Notes under the pieces: model-generated
The model's input: the letters and a program-made list of their open reading frames with translations, nothing else
Told to the model about the DNA's origin: nothing
Database searches by the model: none
Position numbers and translations under genes: made by a program
DNA from: an uncultured Roseateles sp.
Lineage (GTDB): Bacteria > Pseudomonadota > Gammaproteobacteria > Burkholderiales > Burkholderiaceae_C
Assembly (NCBI RefSeq): GCF_963422335.1
Contig: NZ_OY729424.1
Location: 2,914,001-2,978,000 of the forward strand
Length of the DNA: 64,000 nucleotides
Reading direction: 5' to 3'
Shown here: one piece after another, positions 42,034-50,999 of the stretch
How the letters are laid out: the number at the start of each line of letters is the position of its first letter
How positions within the stretch are numbered: position 1 is the first letter of the stretch

Positions 42034-43578
42034 ATGAACAATGTCTCGATCAAAACGCGCTTGATGCTGCTGGTTGGCGCCTTGCTGCTGCTGTTGGTGA
42101 TTGACGCGGTCTCGTCGGTGTCGCGCTTGCGCCAGAGCAATGCCGTGCTGGCCACGATCTACAACGACCGCGTCGTGCCGCTGAAGCAGCTCAAGGCGAT
42201 TGCCGATGCCTATGCCGTCAATATTGTGGATAGCACGCACAAGACTCGGGATGGCGCACTGACCACGGCCCAGGGCCTGAAGTCGATTGACGACGCCCAT
42301 GGCGCGATAGAGAAGCAGTGGAAGGCTTACACCTCTACCCAGCTGGTCGCCAAAGAGCAGGAACTGGTGCGCCAGGCCGAGTCGCTGATGAAGCAGGCCG
42401 ACGCGGCGGGCCTGCGCGCCCAGGAGCTGATGCGCAAGAATGACATCGAAGGTCTGCGTGAATTCGCCGCCAAGCAGATGTATCCGGCCATCGACCCGGT
42501 CGGCGGCGTGATCGATCAGTTGATCACCGTGCAGCTGACCGAGGCCGATCGTGAATACAAGGAAAGCCAGGAGGCCTATGACGCTGTGTTCTGGCGCACC
42601 ATCATCGTCTCTGTCCTGACACTGGTGCTGGCCGGTGTGATGGCCTGGCTGCTGATTGCTGCCATCACCCGCGGCATTGCACGGGCGGTCAAGGTGGCCG
42701 AGACGGTGGCCGCCGGCGACCTGAGTTCGCAGATCGAGGTGCAGGGCAGCGACGAGATCGGCCAGTTGCTGGGCGCGCTCAAGCGCATGAACGACAGCCT
42801 GGTGGGTATTGTCGGCAAGGTGCGCCACAGCGCTGACTCGATTGCCACCGGCTCATCGCAGATTGCCGCCGGCGCGGCCGATCTGAGCCAGCGCACGGAA
42901 GAGCAGGCCGCCAACCTGGAACAGACGGCGGCCTCGATGGAGGAGTTGACCGCGACCGTGGTGCAGAACACCGAGACGGCACGCCAGGCGACCCAGCTGG
43001 CGGCCAGCGCCTCGACGGTGGCCGGCCAGGGCGGCTCCATCGTCGGCGAGGTGGTGAGCACGATGGAAGACATCAGCGCCAGCTCGAAGAAGATTGTCGA
43101 CATCATTGGTGTCATCGATGGCATTGCCTTCCAGACCAATATCTTGGCGCTGAACGCCGCCGTTGAGGCGGCGCGCGCCGGTGAGCAGGGCCGCGGCTTT
43201 GCCGTCGTGGCCAGCGAGGTGCGATCTCTCGCCCAGCGTTCGGCCCAGGCGGCCAAGGAGATCAAGTCACTGATAGGCGCCAGTGTCGAGAAGGTGGACA
43301 ACGGCACGCGCCTCGTCGGCAATGCCGGCAAGACCATGGGTGACATCGTGAACCAGGTCAAACGGGTCAATGACCTGATCGACGAGATCAGCCACGCCAG
43401 CGCCGAGCAGAGCAGCGGCATCGGCCAGGTCGGCCAGGCGGTCAACCAGCTCGACCAGGTGACGCAGCAGAACGCGGCCCTGGTCGAGGAGAGCGCCGCT
43501 GCCGCCGAGAGCCTCAAGCATCAGGCGGCCGAGCTGGCACGCACCGTCGTCGCCTTCAAGCTGCCCGCTCACAGCTGA
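42034..43578 (+). CDS. methyl-accepting chemotaxis protein (four-helix-bundle sensor)
   Basis: A 514-residue chemoreceptor: membrane helix at ~8-30, periplasmic four-helix-bundle sensor at ~35-185, second helix at ~190-215, HAMP, then the signalling domain. The hairpin tip DGIAFQTNILALNAAVEAARAGEQGRGFAVVA is intact, and adaptation-site stretches such as EEQAANLEQTAASMEELTAT are present. It senses a small ligand and controls CheA. The start ATG 42034 is preceded by GGGGAA. Its 3' end overlaps the convergent hybrid kinase by 23 bp, and the two sensor domains are related (VVPLKQLK...AYAVNIVD here, VLPLQQLR...AYRVQIVD there). Confidence 0.95.
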   Translation: MNNVSIKTRLMLLVGALLLLLVIDAVSSVSRLRQSNAVLATIYNDRVVPLKQLKAIADAYAVNIVDSTHKTRDGALTTAQGLKSIDDAHGAIEKQWKAYTSTQLVAKEQELVRQAESLMKQADAAGLRAQELMRKNDIEGLREFAAKQMYPAIDPVGGVIDQLITVQLTEADREYKESQEAYDAVFWRTIIVSVLTLVLAGVMAWLLIAAITRGIARAVKVAETVAAGDLSSQIEVQGSDEIGQLLGALKRMNDSLVGIVGKVRHSADSIATGSSQIAAGAADLSQRTEEQAANLEQTAASMEELTATVVQNTETARQATQLAASASTVAGQGGSIVGEVVSTMEDISASSKKIVDIIGVIDGIAFQTNILALNAAVEAARAGEQGRGFAVVASEVRSLAQRSAQAAKEIKSLIGASVEKVDNGTRLVGNAGKTMGDIVNQVKRVNDLIDEISHASAEQSSGIGQVGQAVNQLDQVTQQNAALVEESAAAAESLKHQAAELARTVVAFKLPAHS

Positions 43579-46291
43579 GCAGCCGGCTCACGCCGGCCAG
43601 GAAGGGCTCCAGGTCCAGTGGTTTGGTCCAGTAGTCGTGGGCACCGGCCTGGAGTGCCGTCTGCACCTCCTCGGCCATGGCGCCGGCGGACAGGGCCACC
43701 ACCTTCAACCCTGCGGTGGCTGGGTTGGCGCGCAGCTGGCGCAGCACTTCCAGTCCGCTGATGTCGGGCAGGTCCAGGTCAAGCAGCAGCAGCTCGGGTT
43801 TCAGCCCGGCGGCCAGGGCCAGGCCCTCGGCGCCGGTGCGGGCCTGCAGCAGTTCCACGCCGGGCAAGCGGGCCAGCATCTGTTCGACCAACAGCATATT
43901 GACCGGGTTGTCCTCGACGTACAGCACCCGCCCGGTGACCGGTGTTGCGGGCAGATCAGGTAGCGCATCCAGCGCGCCCGGTTCGGTGGCCGCGGCGTCA
44001 GACCCGCCCGGCAACCGCAGCCGCACCCTTGTGCCTTGCCCGGGCTGGCTGTCGACCTCGATGTCGCCCTGCATCAGCTGCATCAGCTGGCGTGTCAGTG
44101 TCAGGCCCACACCGCTGCCTTCGACCTCGCTGGCTTCGCGGCCCAGCCGGTTGAAGGGCTCGTACAAGTGAGCGAGCTGCTCGGCGCTCATGCCCAGGCC
44201 GGTGTCGGCGATCTCGATCTGCACCCAGCCCTGCTGCGCCTCGCAACTCACGTCCACCCGTCCACCGGGCCGGTTGTATTTGATGGCATTGCTCAGCACA
44301 TTGATCAAGGCCTGGCGCAGCCGTATCGGGTCGGCGCGCACCGTCAGGGCCTCATCCGGTGGCAGCAGCAGGGTGATGCCCTGCTGCCGTGCAAGTGCCT
44401 CGGTCATGTCCAGGGCTTCCTGCAGCAGCGGCAGCAGCGTCAGGGGCCTGGCGTGCAGCTGCAGGCTGCCGGCCTCGATGCGCGCCACATCCAGCACATC
44501 ATTGACCAGGGCCAGCAAGTGCCAGCCGGCACTCTGCACATGGCCCAGCTGATTGAGCTGCCGCGGGTCCAGCCGGCCGTCGGATTCGGCCATCAGCAGC
44601 TTGGAGAAGCCCAGCACCGCGTTCAGCGGCGTGCGCAGCTCATGGCTCATGCGCGACAGGAATGCGGTCTTGGCACGGTTGGCGGCCACCGCCGCCTGCT
44701 GCTCCTCGCGCGCTTTTTCGGCCTGGCGCAGGCCGGTCACGTCCAGGCTCATGGCCAGCATGCAGGTCTCGCCTTGGTAGGTGATCAGCTCGGCGCTGAG
44801 CAGCACCCACAGCAGCGGGCCGCTCTTGCCTTGCAGCTGCACCTCCATATTGCTGACGCGACCGTCGGCCTCCAGGCGTTCGTACAAGGCCCGGCGGTAG
44901 TGGGGCAGCAGGCCGACGCCCAGCTCCTGCAGGCTATGGCCGATCAATTGCTCCCGGCTCAGGCCGTAACGTCGTGCCCCCAGCGAATTGATGTCGAGCA
45001 CCTTGCGGCTCTGCATCGAGATGATCAGCGTAGCCACCGGCGCAATGTGGAACAGCAGGCGGAACTGCTCACGGTCGCGCTCGGCTCGATCCAGCGCAGT
45101 CTGCCGGGCTCGCTCGCGGTCGATGTCGTCCAGCGCGTAGGACAGATCACCCACCATCTCGTTCAGCAGGTCCAGCAGCGGTGCGTCGAAGAAGTTTGGC
45201 TCGCCGGCATACAGGGCCAGCATGCCGAACACCTGGCCATTGCGCCGGATCGGGAAGGCGGCCATCGACCGCAGCCCACTCTTCAACGCGCGCTCGTGCC
45301 AGTGCAGGGTGCTCAGGTCTTCCAGGAAGTCCTGGCAGACGGCGTAGCGCCCGCTGGCCCAGGCGGTGCCGGTGACGGAGCGCCGGGCCTCGTCCGAATT
45401 CAGGTCCCAGCGCTGGGGTAGGCCGGCAAGAAATCCGTCTTGCGGACCGGCATGGGCGGTGCGCACCAGGTGGCCGTTGTCAATCATGCCGATGGCGCAG
45501 CAGCCGGCATGGCCGGTGCGCACGCAGATGCCGCAGATCTCGGTCAGCAGCACAGCCTCGTCACGCTCGCGCACGATCAGCTGGTTGGTCTGCGACAGGG
45601 CCATGTAGAAGCGTTGGAGCCGCTCGCGTCGTCGCTCCAGATCCATGCCCTCCAGGCGGTAGCGCGCAAACACGGCCCAGCCCAGGCAGGCGCCGGCCAG
45701 GCCGGTGACCACCGTCAGCGAAATGATCACGAAGATGGCCTCGTCGTAGGCCGCCTTGCTGGACAGGTTTTCCTCGTCTGCGACTTTGAGCTGCAGGACA
45801 ATCAGCTGGTCGAGCCGCTCGGCCAGCGGTTGCAGCACGGCGATCAGCTTGGCCTGGTTGAGCGATGCCAGCGCGGCGGCGTCCTGGCGCTGCAACAGCT
45901 CCTGCCAAAGGCTGATTTGTGCATTGGCCTGGCGCATCAGCGGCTCGGCCTGGGCGATCAGGCGCTGCTCGTCTTCGACCAGATAGGTCTGCAGGTAGCG
46001 CTGCCACTCGTTCTTGATGATCTGCCGGGCCTGGTCGATGTCGCGCAAGGCCTGGCCCTGGCTCAGGCTGCCCTCGCGGGCCAGGGTCAGGGCATCGACG
46101 ATCTGCACGCGGTAGGCGTTGTGCACCAGGCGCAACTGCTGCAGTGGCAGCACCCGGTCCTGATAGACGGTGCTGATCGAGGCGGCCACCTGGCGCAGGC
46201 GCTGCAGGGCCATGAACCCCGACAGCGCCATCAAGGCCAGCAGCACAAGCAGCAACCAAGTCAAACGCGTCTTGAAACCGGGACTTTGCAT
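43556..46291 (-). CDS. hybrid sensor histidine kinase with four-helix-bundle, GAF and PAS domains
   Basis: A 911-residue kinase. Order: membrane helix (~10-30), four-helix-bundle periplasmic sensor, second helix (~190-210, AIFVIISLTVVTGLAGACLG), GAF domain (~240-390), PAS domain (~410-530), phosphoacceptor SRMSHELRTPLNAVLGFS, ATPase domain with NVLSNAIKYN and DTGLGM, and a C-terminal receiver with RVLYVEDNPVNM, phosphoacceptor Asp in LLLDLDLPDISG and Lys in WTKPLD. The sensor helix resembles that of the convergent chemoreceptor, so both may answer to one ligand. ATG 46291 follows GGAAG. The receiver is usually a shuttle to a separate output protein. Confidence 0.95.
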   Translation of the reverse strand: MQSPGFKTRLTWLLLVLLALMALSGFMALQRLRQVAASISTVYQDRVLPLQQLRLVHNAYRVQIVDALTLAREGSLSQGQALRDIDQARQIIKNEWQRYLQTYLVEDEQRLIAQAEPLMRQANAQISLWQELLQRQDAAALASLNQAKLIAVLQPLAERLDQLIVLQLKVADEENLSSKAAYDEAIFVIISLTVVTGLAGACLGWAVFARYRLEGMDLERRRERLQRFYMALSQTNQLIVRERDEAVLLTEICGICVRTGHAGCCAIGMIDNGHLVRTAHAGPQDGFLAGLPQRWDLNSDEARRSVTGTAWASGRYAVCQDFLEDLSTLHWHERALKSGLRSMAAFPIRRNGQVFGMLALYAGEPNFFDAPLLDLLNEMVGDLSYALDDIDRERARQTALDRAERDREQFRLLFHIAPVATLIISMQSRKVLDINSLGARRYGLSREQLIGHSLQELGVGLLPHYRRALYERLEADGRVSNMEVQLQGKSGPLLWVLLSAELITYQGETCMLAMSLDVTGLRQAEKAREEQQAAVAANRAKTAFLSRMSHELRTPLNAVLGFSKLLMAESDGRLDPRQLNQLGHVQSAGWHLLALVNDVLDVARIEAGSLQLHARPLTLLPLLQEALDMTEALARQQGITLLLPPDEALTVRADPIRLRQALINVLSNAIKYNRPGGRVDVSCEAQQGWVQIEIADTGLGMSAEQLAHLYEPFNRLGREASEVEGSGVGLTLTRQLMQLMQGDIEVDSQPGQGTRVRLRLPGGSDAAATEPGALDALPDLPATPVTGRVLYVEDNPVNMLLVEQMLARLPGVELLQARTGAEGLALAAGLKPELLLLDLDLPDISGLEVLRQLRANPATAGLKVVALSAGAMAEEVQTALQAGAHDYWTKPLDLEPFLAGVSRLLSCERAA

Positions 46292-46340
46292 CGTGCCGCT
46301 TCCTCGTGGCCAGCTGTCTTTGTACCTCAAATACTCTTGG

Positions 46341-48059
46341 CTAAAGCATCGCCTCGACGACCATTTGCACGCGCTGCTGGCCGTTGTACTCGTCCAGGCT
46401 CAGCCGGTAGGCCAGCAGTCCCTGCTCGGCCACCGGTTCGCTGTGGCCGAACCAGATTGCATCGCGCAAGACACCGCCCTGGCGCACACGCAGTTTCAGG
46501 TGTTTTTCGCCGACCAGGCGTTGCGAGACGATCTGCACCGGATCGCAGAACACCGGCGGCTCGAAGGCCTGACCCCAGACCTGGGCGTCCAATTGCTGCA
46601 CGGTGGCGGCGGTGAACAGCTCCGGCGCTAGCGGGCCATCGGTGCGCAGGGTGCGCTGCAGGCTGGCGGCGTCCAGCCACTCGGCGGCCACTTGCTGCAG
46701 CGCCCGGTCGAAGGTCTCGAAGCCGTCTTCGGCCAGGGTGCAGCCGGCCGCCATGGCATGGCCGCCAAACTTCTTCAGCACCTCGGGGTGGCGCTTGCTG
46801 ACCAGGTCCAGCGCGTCGCGCAGATGAAACCCCGGGATCGATCGGCCCGAGCCTTTGAGCAGGCCATCGGCGCCAATGGCGAATACAAAGGTCGGCCGGT
46901 GCACGCGGTCCTTCAGCCGGGAGGCGACGATGCCGACCACGCCTTCGTGGAAGTCGGGATCGAAGATGCTCAGAGCCGCTGGTGGCTCGCCCTCGGGCAT
47001 CAGCGCCTCCAGCAGGCCTTCGGCCTGTTCGCGCATGCCGGCCTCGATGTCGCGGCGGGCGCGGTTGATCTCGTCCAGTTGCTTGGCCAGTGCCAGCGCG
47101 CGGGTCGGGTCGTCGCACAACAGGCATTCGATGCCCACCGTCATGTCGCTCAAGCGGCCGGCGGCGTTGATGCGCGGCCCCAGCGAGAAGCCCAGATCGA
47201 AACCGCTGGCCCGGCCGGCGTCGCGCCCGGCGGCGGTGAACAGGGCCGCCACGCCGGGCTGCATGCGGCCGGCGCGCATGCGCTTCAGGCCTTGGGCGAC
47301 CAGGCGGCGGTTATTGGCGTCGAGCTTGACGACATCGGCGACCGTGCCCAGTGCGACGAGATCCAGCAGGCAGTCCAGCTTCGGTTGATTGCTGGCGTCA
47401 AAGCGGCCTCGACGGCGCAGCTCCGAGCGCAGCGCCAGCAAGGTGTAGAAGGCCACGCCGACGCCGGCCAGGTTTTTGCTCTCGAAGAGGCAGCCGGGCT
47501 GGTTCGGGTTGACGATGGTGGTGTCGGGCAACTCGATGATGTCGTTGACCAGGGCCGGCAGGTGGTGGTCGGTGACCAGCACCTGTATGCCCAGGCTGTG
47601 GGCATGGGCCACGCCGGCCATGCTGGCGATGCCGTTATCAACCGTCACCAGCAGCTTGGGCGCCTGGGCCAAGGCCAGTTCGACGATGGCCGGCGTCAGG
47701 CCGTAGCCATGGATGGCGCGGTCGGGCACCACATAGCTGAGGACCTCGGGCCGGGCGCCGAGCAGGCGCAGGCCGCGCAGGGCCACGGCGCAGGCAGTGG
47801 CGCCGTCGCAGTCATAGTCGGCGACGATGCAGATGCGCTCGTTCCGCTCGATGGTGTCGGCCAGCAGCCGGGCGGCCTCGGCAATGCCCTTCAACCCGTC
47901 GGGCGGCAGCAGCTTGCCCAGCGCATCGTCCAGCTCTTCACTGGAGCGCACGCCCCGGGAGGCGAACAGCCGGGCCAGCAGCGGCGAGATACCGGCCTGC
48001 TCCAGCGCCCAGGCGACGCGCGGTGGCACGTCTCGGGTGACGAGCTGGGGGCTGCTCAC
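46341..48059 (-). CDS. recJ: single-stranded-DNA exonuclease RecJ
   Basis: A 572-residue 5'-3' exonuclease acting in recombination and mismatch repair. DHH-family motifs are present: IVADYDCDGATA (metal site), LVTVDNG, VTDHHLP, GPRINAAGRLSDM and a DHHA1 part with FAIGADGLLKGSGRSIPGFHLRD. The start is GTG 48059, overlapping the upstream gene's stop (GTGA). Reading further upstream in frame would only add antisense-like sequence of the preceding gene. Confidence 0.95.
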   Translation of the reverse strand: MSSPQLVTRDVPPRVAWALEQAGISPLLARLFASRGVRSSEELDDALGKLLPPDGLKGIAEAARLLADTIERNERICIVADYDCDGATACAVALRGLRLLGARPEVLSYVVPDRAIHGYGLTPAIVELALAQAPKLLVTVDNGIASMAGVAHAHSLGIQVLVTDHHLPALVNDIIELPDTTIVNPNQPGCLFESKNLAGVGVAFYTLLALRSELRRRGRFDASNQPKLDCLLDLVALGTVADVVKLDANNRRLVAQGLKRMRAGRMQPGVAALFTAAGRDAGRASGFDLGFSLGPRINAAGRLSDMTVGIECLLCDDPTRALALAKQLDEINRARRDIEAGMREQAEGLLEALMPEGEPPAALSIFDPDFHEGVVGIVASRLKDRVHRPTFVFAIGADGLLKGSGRSIPGFHLRDALDLVSKRHPEVLKKFGGHAMAAGCTLAEDGFETFDRALQQVAAEWLDAASLQRTLRTDGPLAPELFTAATVQQLDAQVWGQAFEPPVFCDPVQIVSQRLVGEKHLKLRVRQGGVLRDAIWFGHSEPVAEQGLLAYRLSLDEYNGQQRVQMVVEAML

Positions 48060-48979
48060 AAAGCCTCCAGCGCAGGGGCTGTCGCCGCAGGCGGATTCCA
48101 CAGCCGCTTCCACCAGGGCCGGGGCCGCAGGCTCCAGCTGCGTGCCAGCCGCTCTCCACACAGGGTCAGGCGTACATCCTGGCCCTGTGCGGCGGCGCGC
48201 AGCAGGTCCTGGACCGGGCCGCCGTCCAGCGCGGTCCAGGCCTCCGCCCAGGCGGCCCAGTCGCCGGCCAGCAAGGGGGGGCGCAGGCGCCAGTCGGTCT
48301 GCAGATCGGCGGCGGCCTGCACCGCTTGGGCCGGGCCGCAACCGCTGATCCAGACCGAGTTGACCGGCAGCTGCGCTTTGGCTTCGCGGGCCTCGTTCAG
48401 CGCATGGTTGTGCAGCAGCATCTGCACCTCGTTCTGCAGGGTGCGCAGACGGCGGGGCTCGGGCATCCAGGGATCGACGCCCCGGCCCATCACCCGGTCC
48501 AGACTGGCGCAGGGCAGGCCACGCAGCGACTCATGGGCCACATACCAGCGCAGCGGTGCTCCCCAGGCGCTGGCCCAGCCTTCGCTGGCCGGGAACAGCT
48601 CGGCCAGCACCTCGAACAGCGCGCGCGAGGTGGTCGGGTCCAGGCTCAGGGTGGCGGTGTCCAGTGCGCTGACCTGGTCGCTGCCTACAGCCAAGTGCAG
48701 CGGTGTCAGCTCGGCCCAGCACAGCTCGCCGGCGGCGATGCCGTCGGCCTGGGCATGGCGGGCGGCAAAGGGCAGGCAGCCATCGGCACCGCTCCAGCCC
48801 CAGGCCTGGGCCAGCGCACGCTCGTGCGGCGGGCTCAGGCTGTATTCGTCGCTGCCCAGCGTGGCCGCTTCGGGCGTCAGCAGGCTCAGGGCCTGGGCGA
48901 GCCGGGGCAGGGCCAGGTCCTTCAGGGTATGGGTGGCGTTGTCGCCCAGGGCGCTGGCAAACGGAATCAACAGGTGCAT
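48056..48979 (-). CDS. conserved hypothetical protein coupled to recJ
   Basis: A 307-residue cytosolic protein starting MHLLIPFASALGDNATHTLKDLALPRLAQAL, with later NSVWISGCG. In relatives, similar proteins have been labelled phosphoglycerate-mutase-like, but no catalytic motif of that family is visible, so I treat the function as unknown. It overlaps recJ by 4 bp (GTGA) and is divergent from the plcP-like gene, with a Pho-box-like region between them. Confidence 0.7.
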   Translation of the reverse strand: MHLLIPFASALGDNATHTLKDLALPRLAQALSLLTPEAATLGSDEYSLSPPHERALAQAWGWSGADGCLPFAARHAQADGIAAGELCWAELTPLHLAVGSDQVSALDTATLSLDPTTSRALFEVLAELFPASEGWASAWGAPLRWYVAHESLRGLPCASLDRVMGRGVDPWMPEPRRLRTLQNEVQMLLHNHALNEAREAKAQLPVNSVWISGCGPAQAVQAAADLQTDWRLRPPLLAGDWAAWAEAWTALDGGPVQDLLRAAAQGQDVRLTLCGERLARSWSLRPRPWWKRLWNPPAATAPALEAL

Positions 48980-49010
48980 GGGGGGATTATCCGGGCTGGC
49001 GCTATCCGTC

Positions 49011-49039
49011 CTGTCACCGTTTATTCATGCCGCAGTCAC
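49011..49039 (+). promoter_or_regulatory. Pho-box-like repeat array upstream of the plcP-like gene
   Basis: Three 7-base units at exact 11-bp steps, CTGTCAC (49011), TATTCAT (49022) and CAGTCAC (49033), separated by 4-base spacers, fit the PhoB box layout (consensus unit CTGTCAT, 4-bp spacer). The first unit is a near-perfect match. The array lies 35 bases before the plcP-like start and could also affect the divergent gene. Confidence 0.7.
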
Positions 49040-49074
49040 CGGCAGGACACGGCCCGGCGTGAAGCTGTCGGCTC

Positions 49075-49950
49075 ATGAAACCAGCAGACGGCTTCCTGAA
49101 TGCGTTGACGGGTGCGGCTCCTGCGGCAGGGGACGACGGCGACGACGGTGCCGGCGAACTGCGCTACCGCAGCGTCTGGATCTCCGACATCCACCTGGGT
49201 ACGCCCGGTTGCCAGGCCCATGCGCTGCTGGACTTTCTGCGCCATGTCGAGAGTGAGCACCTGTTCCTGGTCGGCGACATCATCGACGGCTGGCAGCTGC
49301 GCCGCAGCTGGTACTGGCCGCAGGCCCACAACGATGTGGTGCAAAAGCTGCTGCGCAAGGCACGCAAGGGCACCAAGGTTGTGTTCATACCCGGCAACCA
49401 CGACGAGTTTGCGCGCAAATACCTGCAGCACAACTTTGGCGGCGTCGAGGTGGCCGAGGACTGGATCCACGAGACTGCCGATGGCCGCAAGCTCTGGATC
49501 ACCCATGGCGACCTGTTCGATGGCGTGATCCAGTGCGCCAAATGGCTGGCCCATCTGGGCGACACGGCCTACGAATTCACATTGAAGCTGAACCGCCACC
49601 TGAACTCGTTGCGCGCCAGGATGGGTCTGCCGTACTGGAGCCTGTCCAAGTACCTGAAGCTCAAGGTCAAGCGGGCGGTCAGCTATGTCGGCGACTTCGA
49701 GACGGCGGTGGCCCGCGAGGCCCGCCAGCGCGGCGTGCAGGGTGTCGTCTGCGGCCATATCCACCATGCCGAGCTGCGCGACATCGACGGCATTCTCTAT
49801 GCCAACGATGGCGACTGGGTCGAGAGCCTCACCGCCCTGGTCGAGCATGGCGACGGCAGGCTGGAGATTCTCGACTGGTCCAGCCGCGCGCTGCAGGCGC
49901 GGCAGGCTCAGCTTGGCACAGCCATCCAACCTGTCGGGAGTCCCGCATGA
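49075..49950 (+). CDS. plcP: metallophosphoesterase resembling phospholipase C PlcP (LpxH-like fold)
   Basis: A 291-residue calcineurin-fold phosphoesterase with all metal motifs: SDIHLG, LVGDIIDGW, PGNHDEF, THGDLFDG and GHIHHAE. Family members include UDP-diacylglucosamine hydrolase LpxH and PlcP, which removes headgroups from phospholipids during phosphate starvation. The segment YWPQAHNDVVQKLLRKA and the adjoining glycosyltransferase (ATGA overlap) match the plcP-agt pair of rhizobia and roseobacters as remembered. With the Pho-box-like array upstream, a lipid-remodelling role is the best reading; LpxH-like activity is the alternative. Confidence 0.78.
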   Translation: MKPADGFLNALTGAAPAAGDDGDDGAGELRYRSVWISDIHLGTPGCQAHALLDFLRHVESEHLFLVGDIIDGWQLRRSWYWPQAHNDVVQKLLRKARKGTKVVFIPGNHDEFARKYLQHNFGGVEVAEDWIHETADGRKLWITHGDLFDGVIQCAKWLAHLGDTAYEFTLKLNRHLNSLRARMGLPYWSLSKYLKLKVKRAVSYVGDFETAVAREARQRGVQGVVCGHIHHAELRDIDGILYANDGDWVESLTALVEHGDGRLEILDWSSRALQARQAQLGTAIQPVGSPA

Positions 49951-50990
49951 AACTGGTTCTGATCACCGATGCCTGGCGGCCCCAGGTGAACGGTGTGGTG
50001 ACGACCCTGGTCGAACTGGTGGACGGCATGCGTGCCCGTGGCCACCAGGTGGTGCTGATCGAGCCCTCGCAATTCAAGCGCATGCCCTGCCCTGGCTACC
50101 GGGAGATCGAGCTGGCGCTGCGGCCCTGGGCTCGGGTCAAGGCCATCCTGGAGGCGGCTCAGGCCGATGCCATCCACATAGCCACCGAGGGTCCGCTGGG
50201 CACGGCGGCGCGGCGCTGGTGCTTGCGCAACAACAAAGCCTTCACGACTGCCTTCCACACCCGCTTCCCGGACATCCTGTCCAGCGCGCTGCACATTCCC
50301 GAGCGCTGGGGCTATTGGTGGTTCAAGCGCTTCCACGCGCCGTCGTCCGGCGTGATGGTGCCCACCGAGGGCATGCGGCAGATTCTGCAGCACCATGGCT
50401 TCACGAATCTGCGCAGTTGGTCGCACGGGGTGGACCTGGAGCTGTTCAGGCCGGTGTCCGGCGCCAGCCTCGATCTGCCCGGCCCGGTCTGGCTGTACGT
50501 GGGCCGTGTCTCCTACGAGAAGAATCTGCAGGCCTTCCTGAATCTGGACCTGCCGGGCTCCATGGTAGTTTATGGCGTGGGGCCACTGCTTGATAGATTC
50601 AAGCGCGAACATCCGTCGGTGCATTGGCGGGGTGTGGTGCCGCGCAGCGAGTTGCCGCAGATCTACAGCGCCGCCGATGTGTTTGTCTTCCCCAGCCGCA
50701 GCGAGACCTTCGGCCTGGTGATGCTGGAGGCGCTGGCCTGCGGCACGCCGGTGGCGGCCTACCCGGTGGCCGGACCGCTGGATGTGCTGGGCGACTCGGA
50801 CGGCGGTGTGCTCGATGCCGATCTGCGCAGGGCTGCGCTGGCCGCGCTGCACATTGCACCCGAGCGGGCGTTGGCTCGAGCCCACCAGTTCGACTGGCAT
50901 GCGGTGGTGAATCAGTTCATCGGCCTGTTGGTGCCGGCCGGTGGCCAGCCCGTCATGCCTTGTCACGAAACTGTCGCAAGCCGGTCATAA
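49947..50990 (+). CDS. agt: GT4-family glycosyltransferase, Agt-like (glycolipid synthesis)
   Basis: A 347-residue glycosyltransferase. It begins MKLVLITDAWRPQVNGVVTT, has the donor-site region LYVGRVSYEKNLQAF near residue 180, and the GT4 motif FVFPSRSETFGLVMLEALACGTPV near 245. These match Agt-type enzymes, which add a sugar to diacylglycerol made by PlcP so that glycolipids replace phospholipids under phosphate limitation. ATGA overlap with plcP supports joint function. The last 30 bases of this gene overlap the Pho-box-like array of ppk. Confidence 0.78.
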   Translation: MKLVLITDAWRPQVNGVVTTLVELVDGMRARGHQVVLIEPSQFKRMPCPGYREIELALRPWARVKAILEAAQADAIHIATEGPLGTAARRWCLRNNKAFTTAFHTRFPDILSSALHIPERWGYWWFKRFHAPSSGVMVPTEGMRQILQHHGFTNLRSWSHGVDLELFRPVSGASLDLPGPVWLYVGRVSYEKNLQAFLNLDLPGSMVVYGVGPLLDRFKREHPSVHWRGVVPRSELPQIYSAADVFVFPSRSETFGLVMLEALACGTPVAAYPVAGPLDVLGDSDGGVLDADLRRAALAALHIAPERALARAHQFDWHAVVNQFIGLLVPAGGQPVMPCHETVASRS

Positions 50991-50992
50991 AC
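50960..50992 (+). promoter_or_regulatory. Pho-box-like repeat array upstream of ppk
   Basis: Units TTGTCAC (50960), CTGTCGC (50971) and CGGTCAT (50982) at 11-bp steps with 4-base spacers GAAA, AAGC and AAAC match the PhoB box arrangement closely, including A-rich spacers. It lies 8 bases before the ppk start, inside the end of the agt-like gene. A fourth, less regular CCGTCAT lies 10 bases upstream. Confidence 0.75.
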
Positions 50993-50999
50993 TGATCGC

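Noticed and set aside
46692..49256. Very long open frame (854 codons) on the plus strand across recJ
   Set aside because: It is antisense to recJ and its neighbour, whose motifs are clear. High GC leaves long antisense frames open; the translation is low-complexity (Gln/Gly/His-rich) with no domain.
49075..49950. Naming this gene lpxH
   Set aside because: The fold is shared, but coupling to a GT4 gene and the Pho-box-like array favour PlcP; LpxH remains an alternative.
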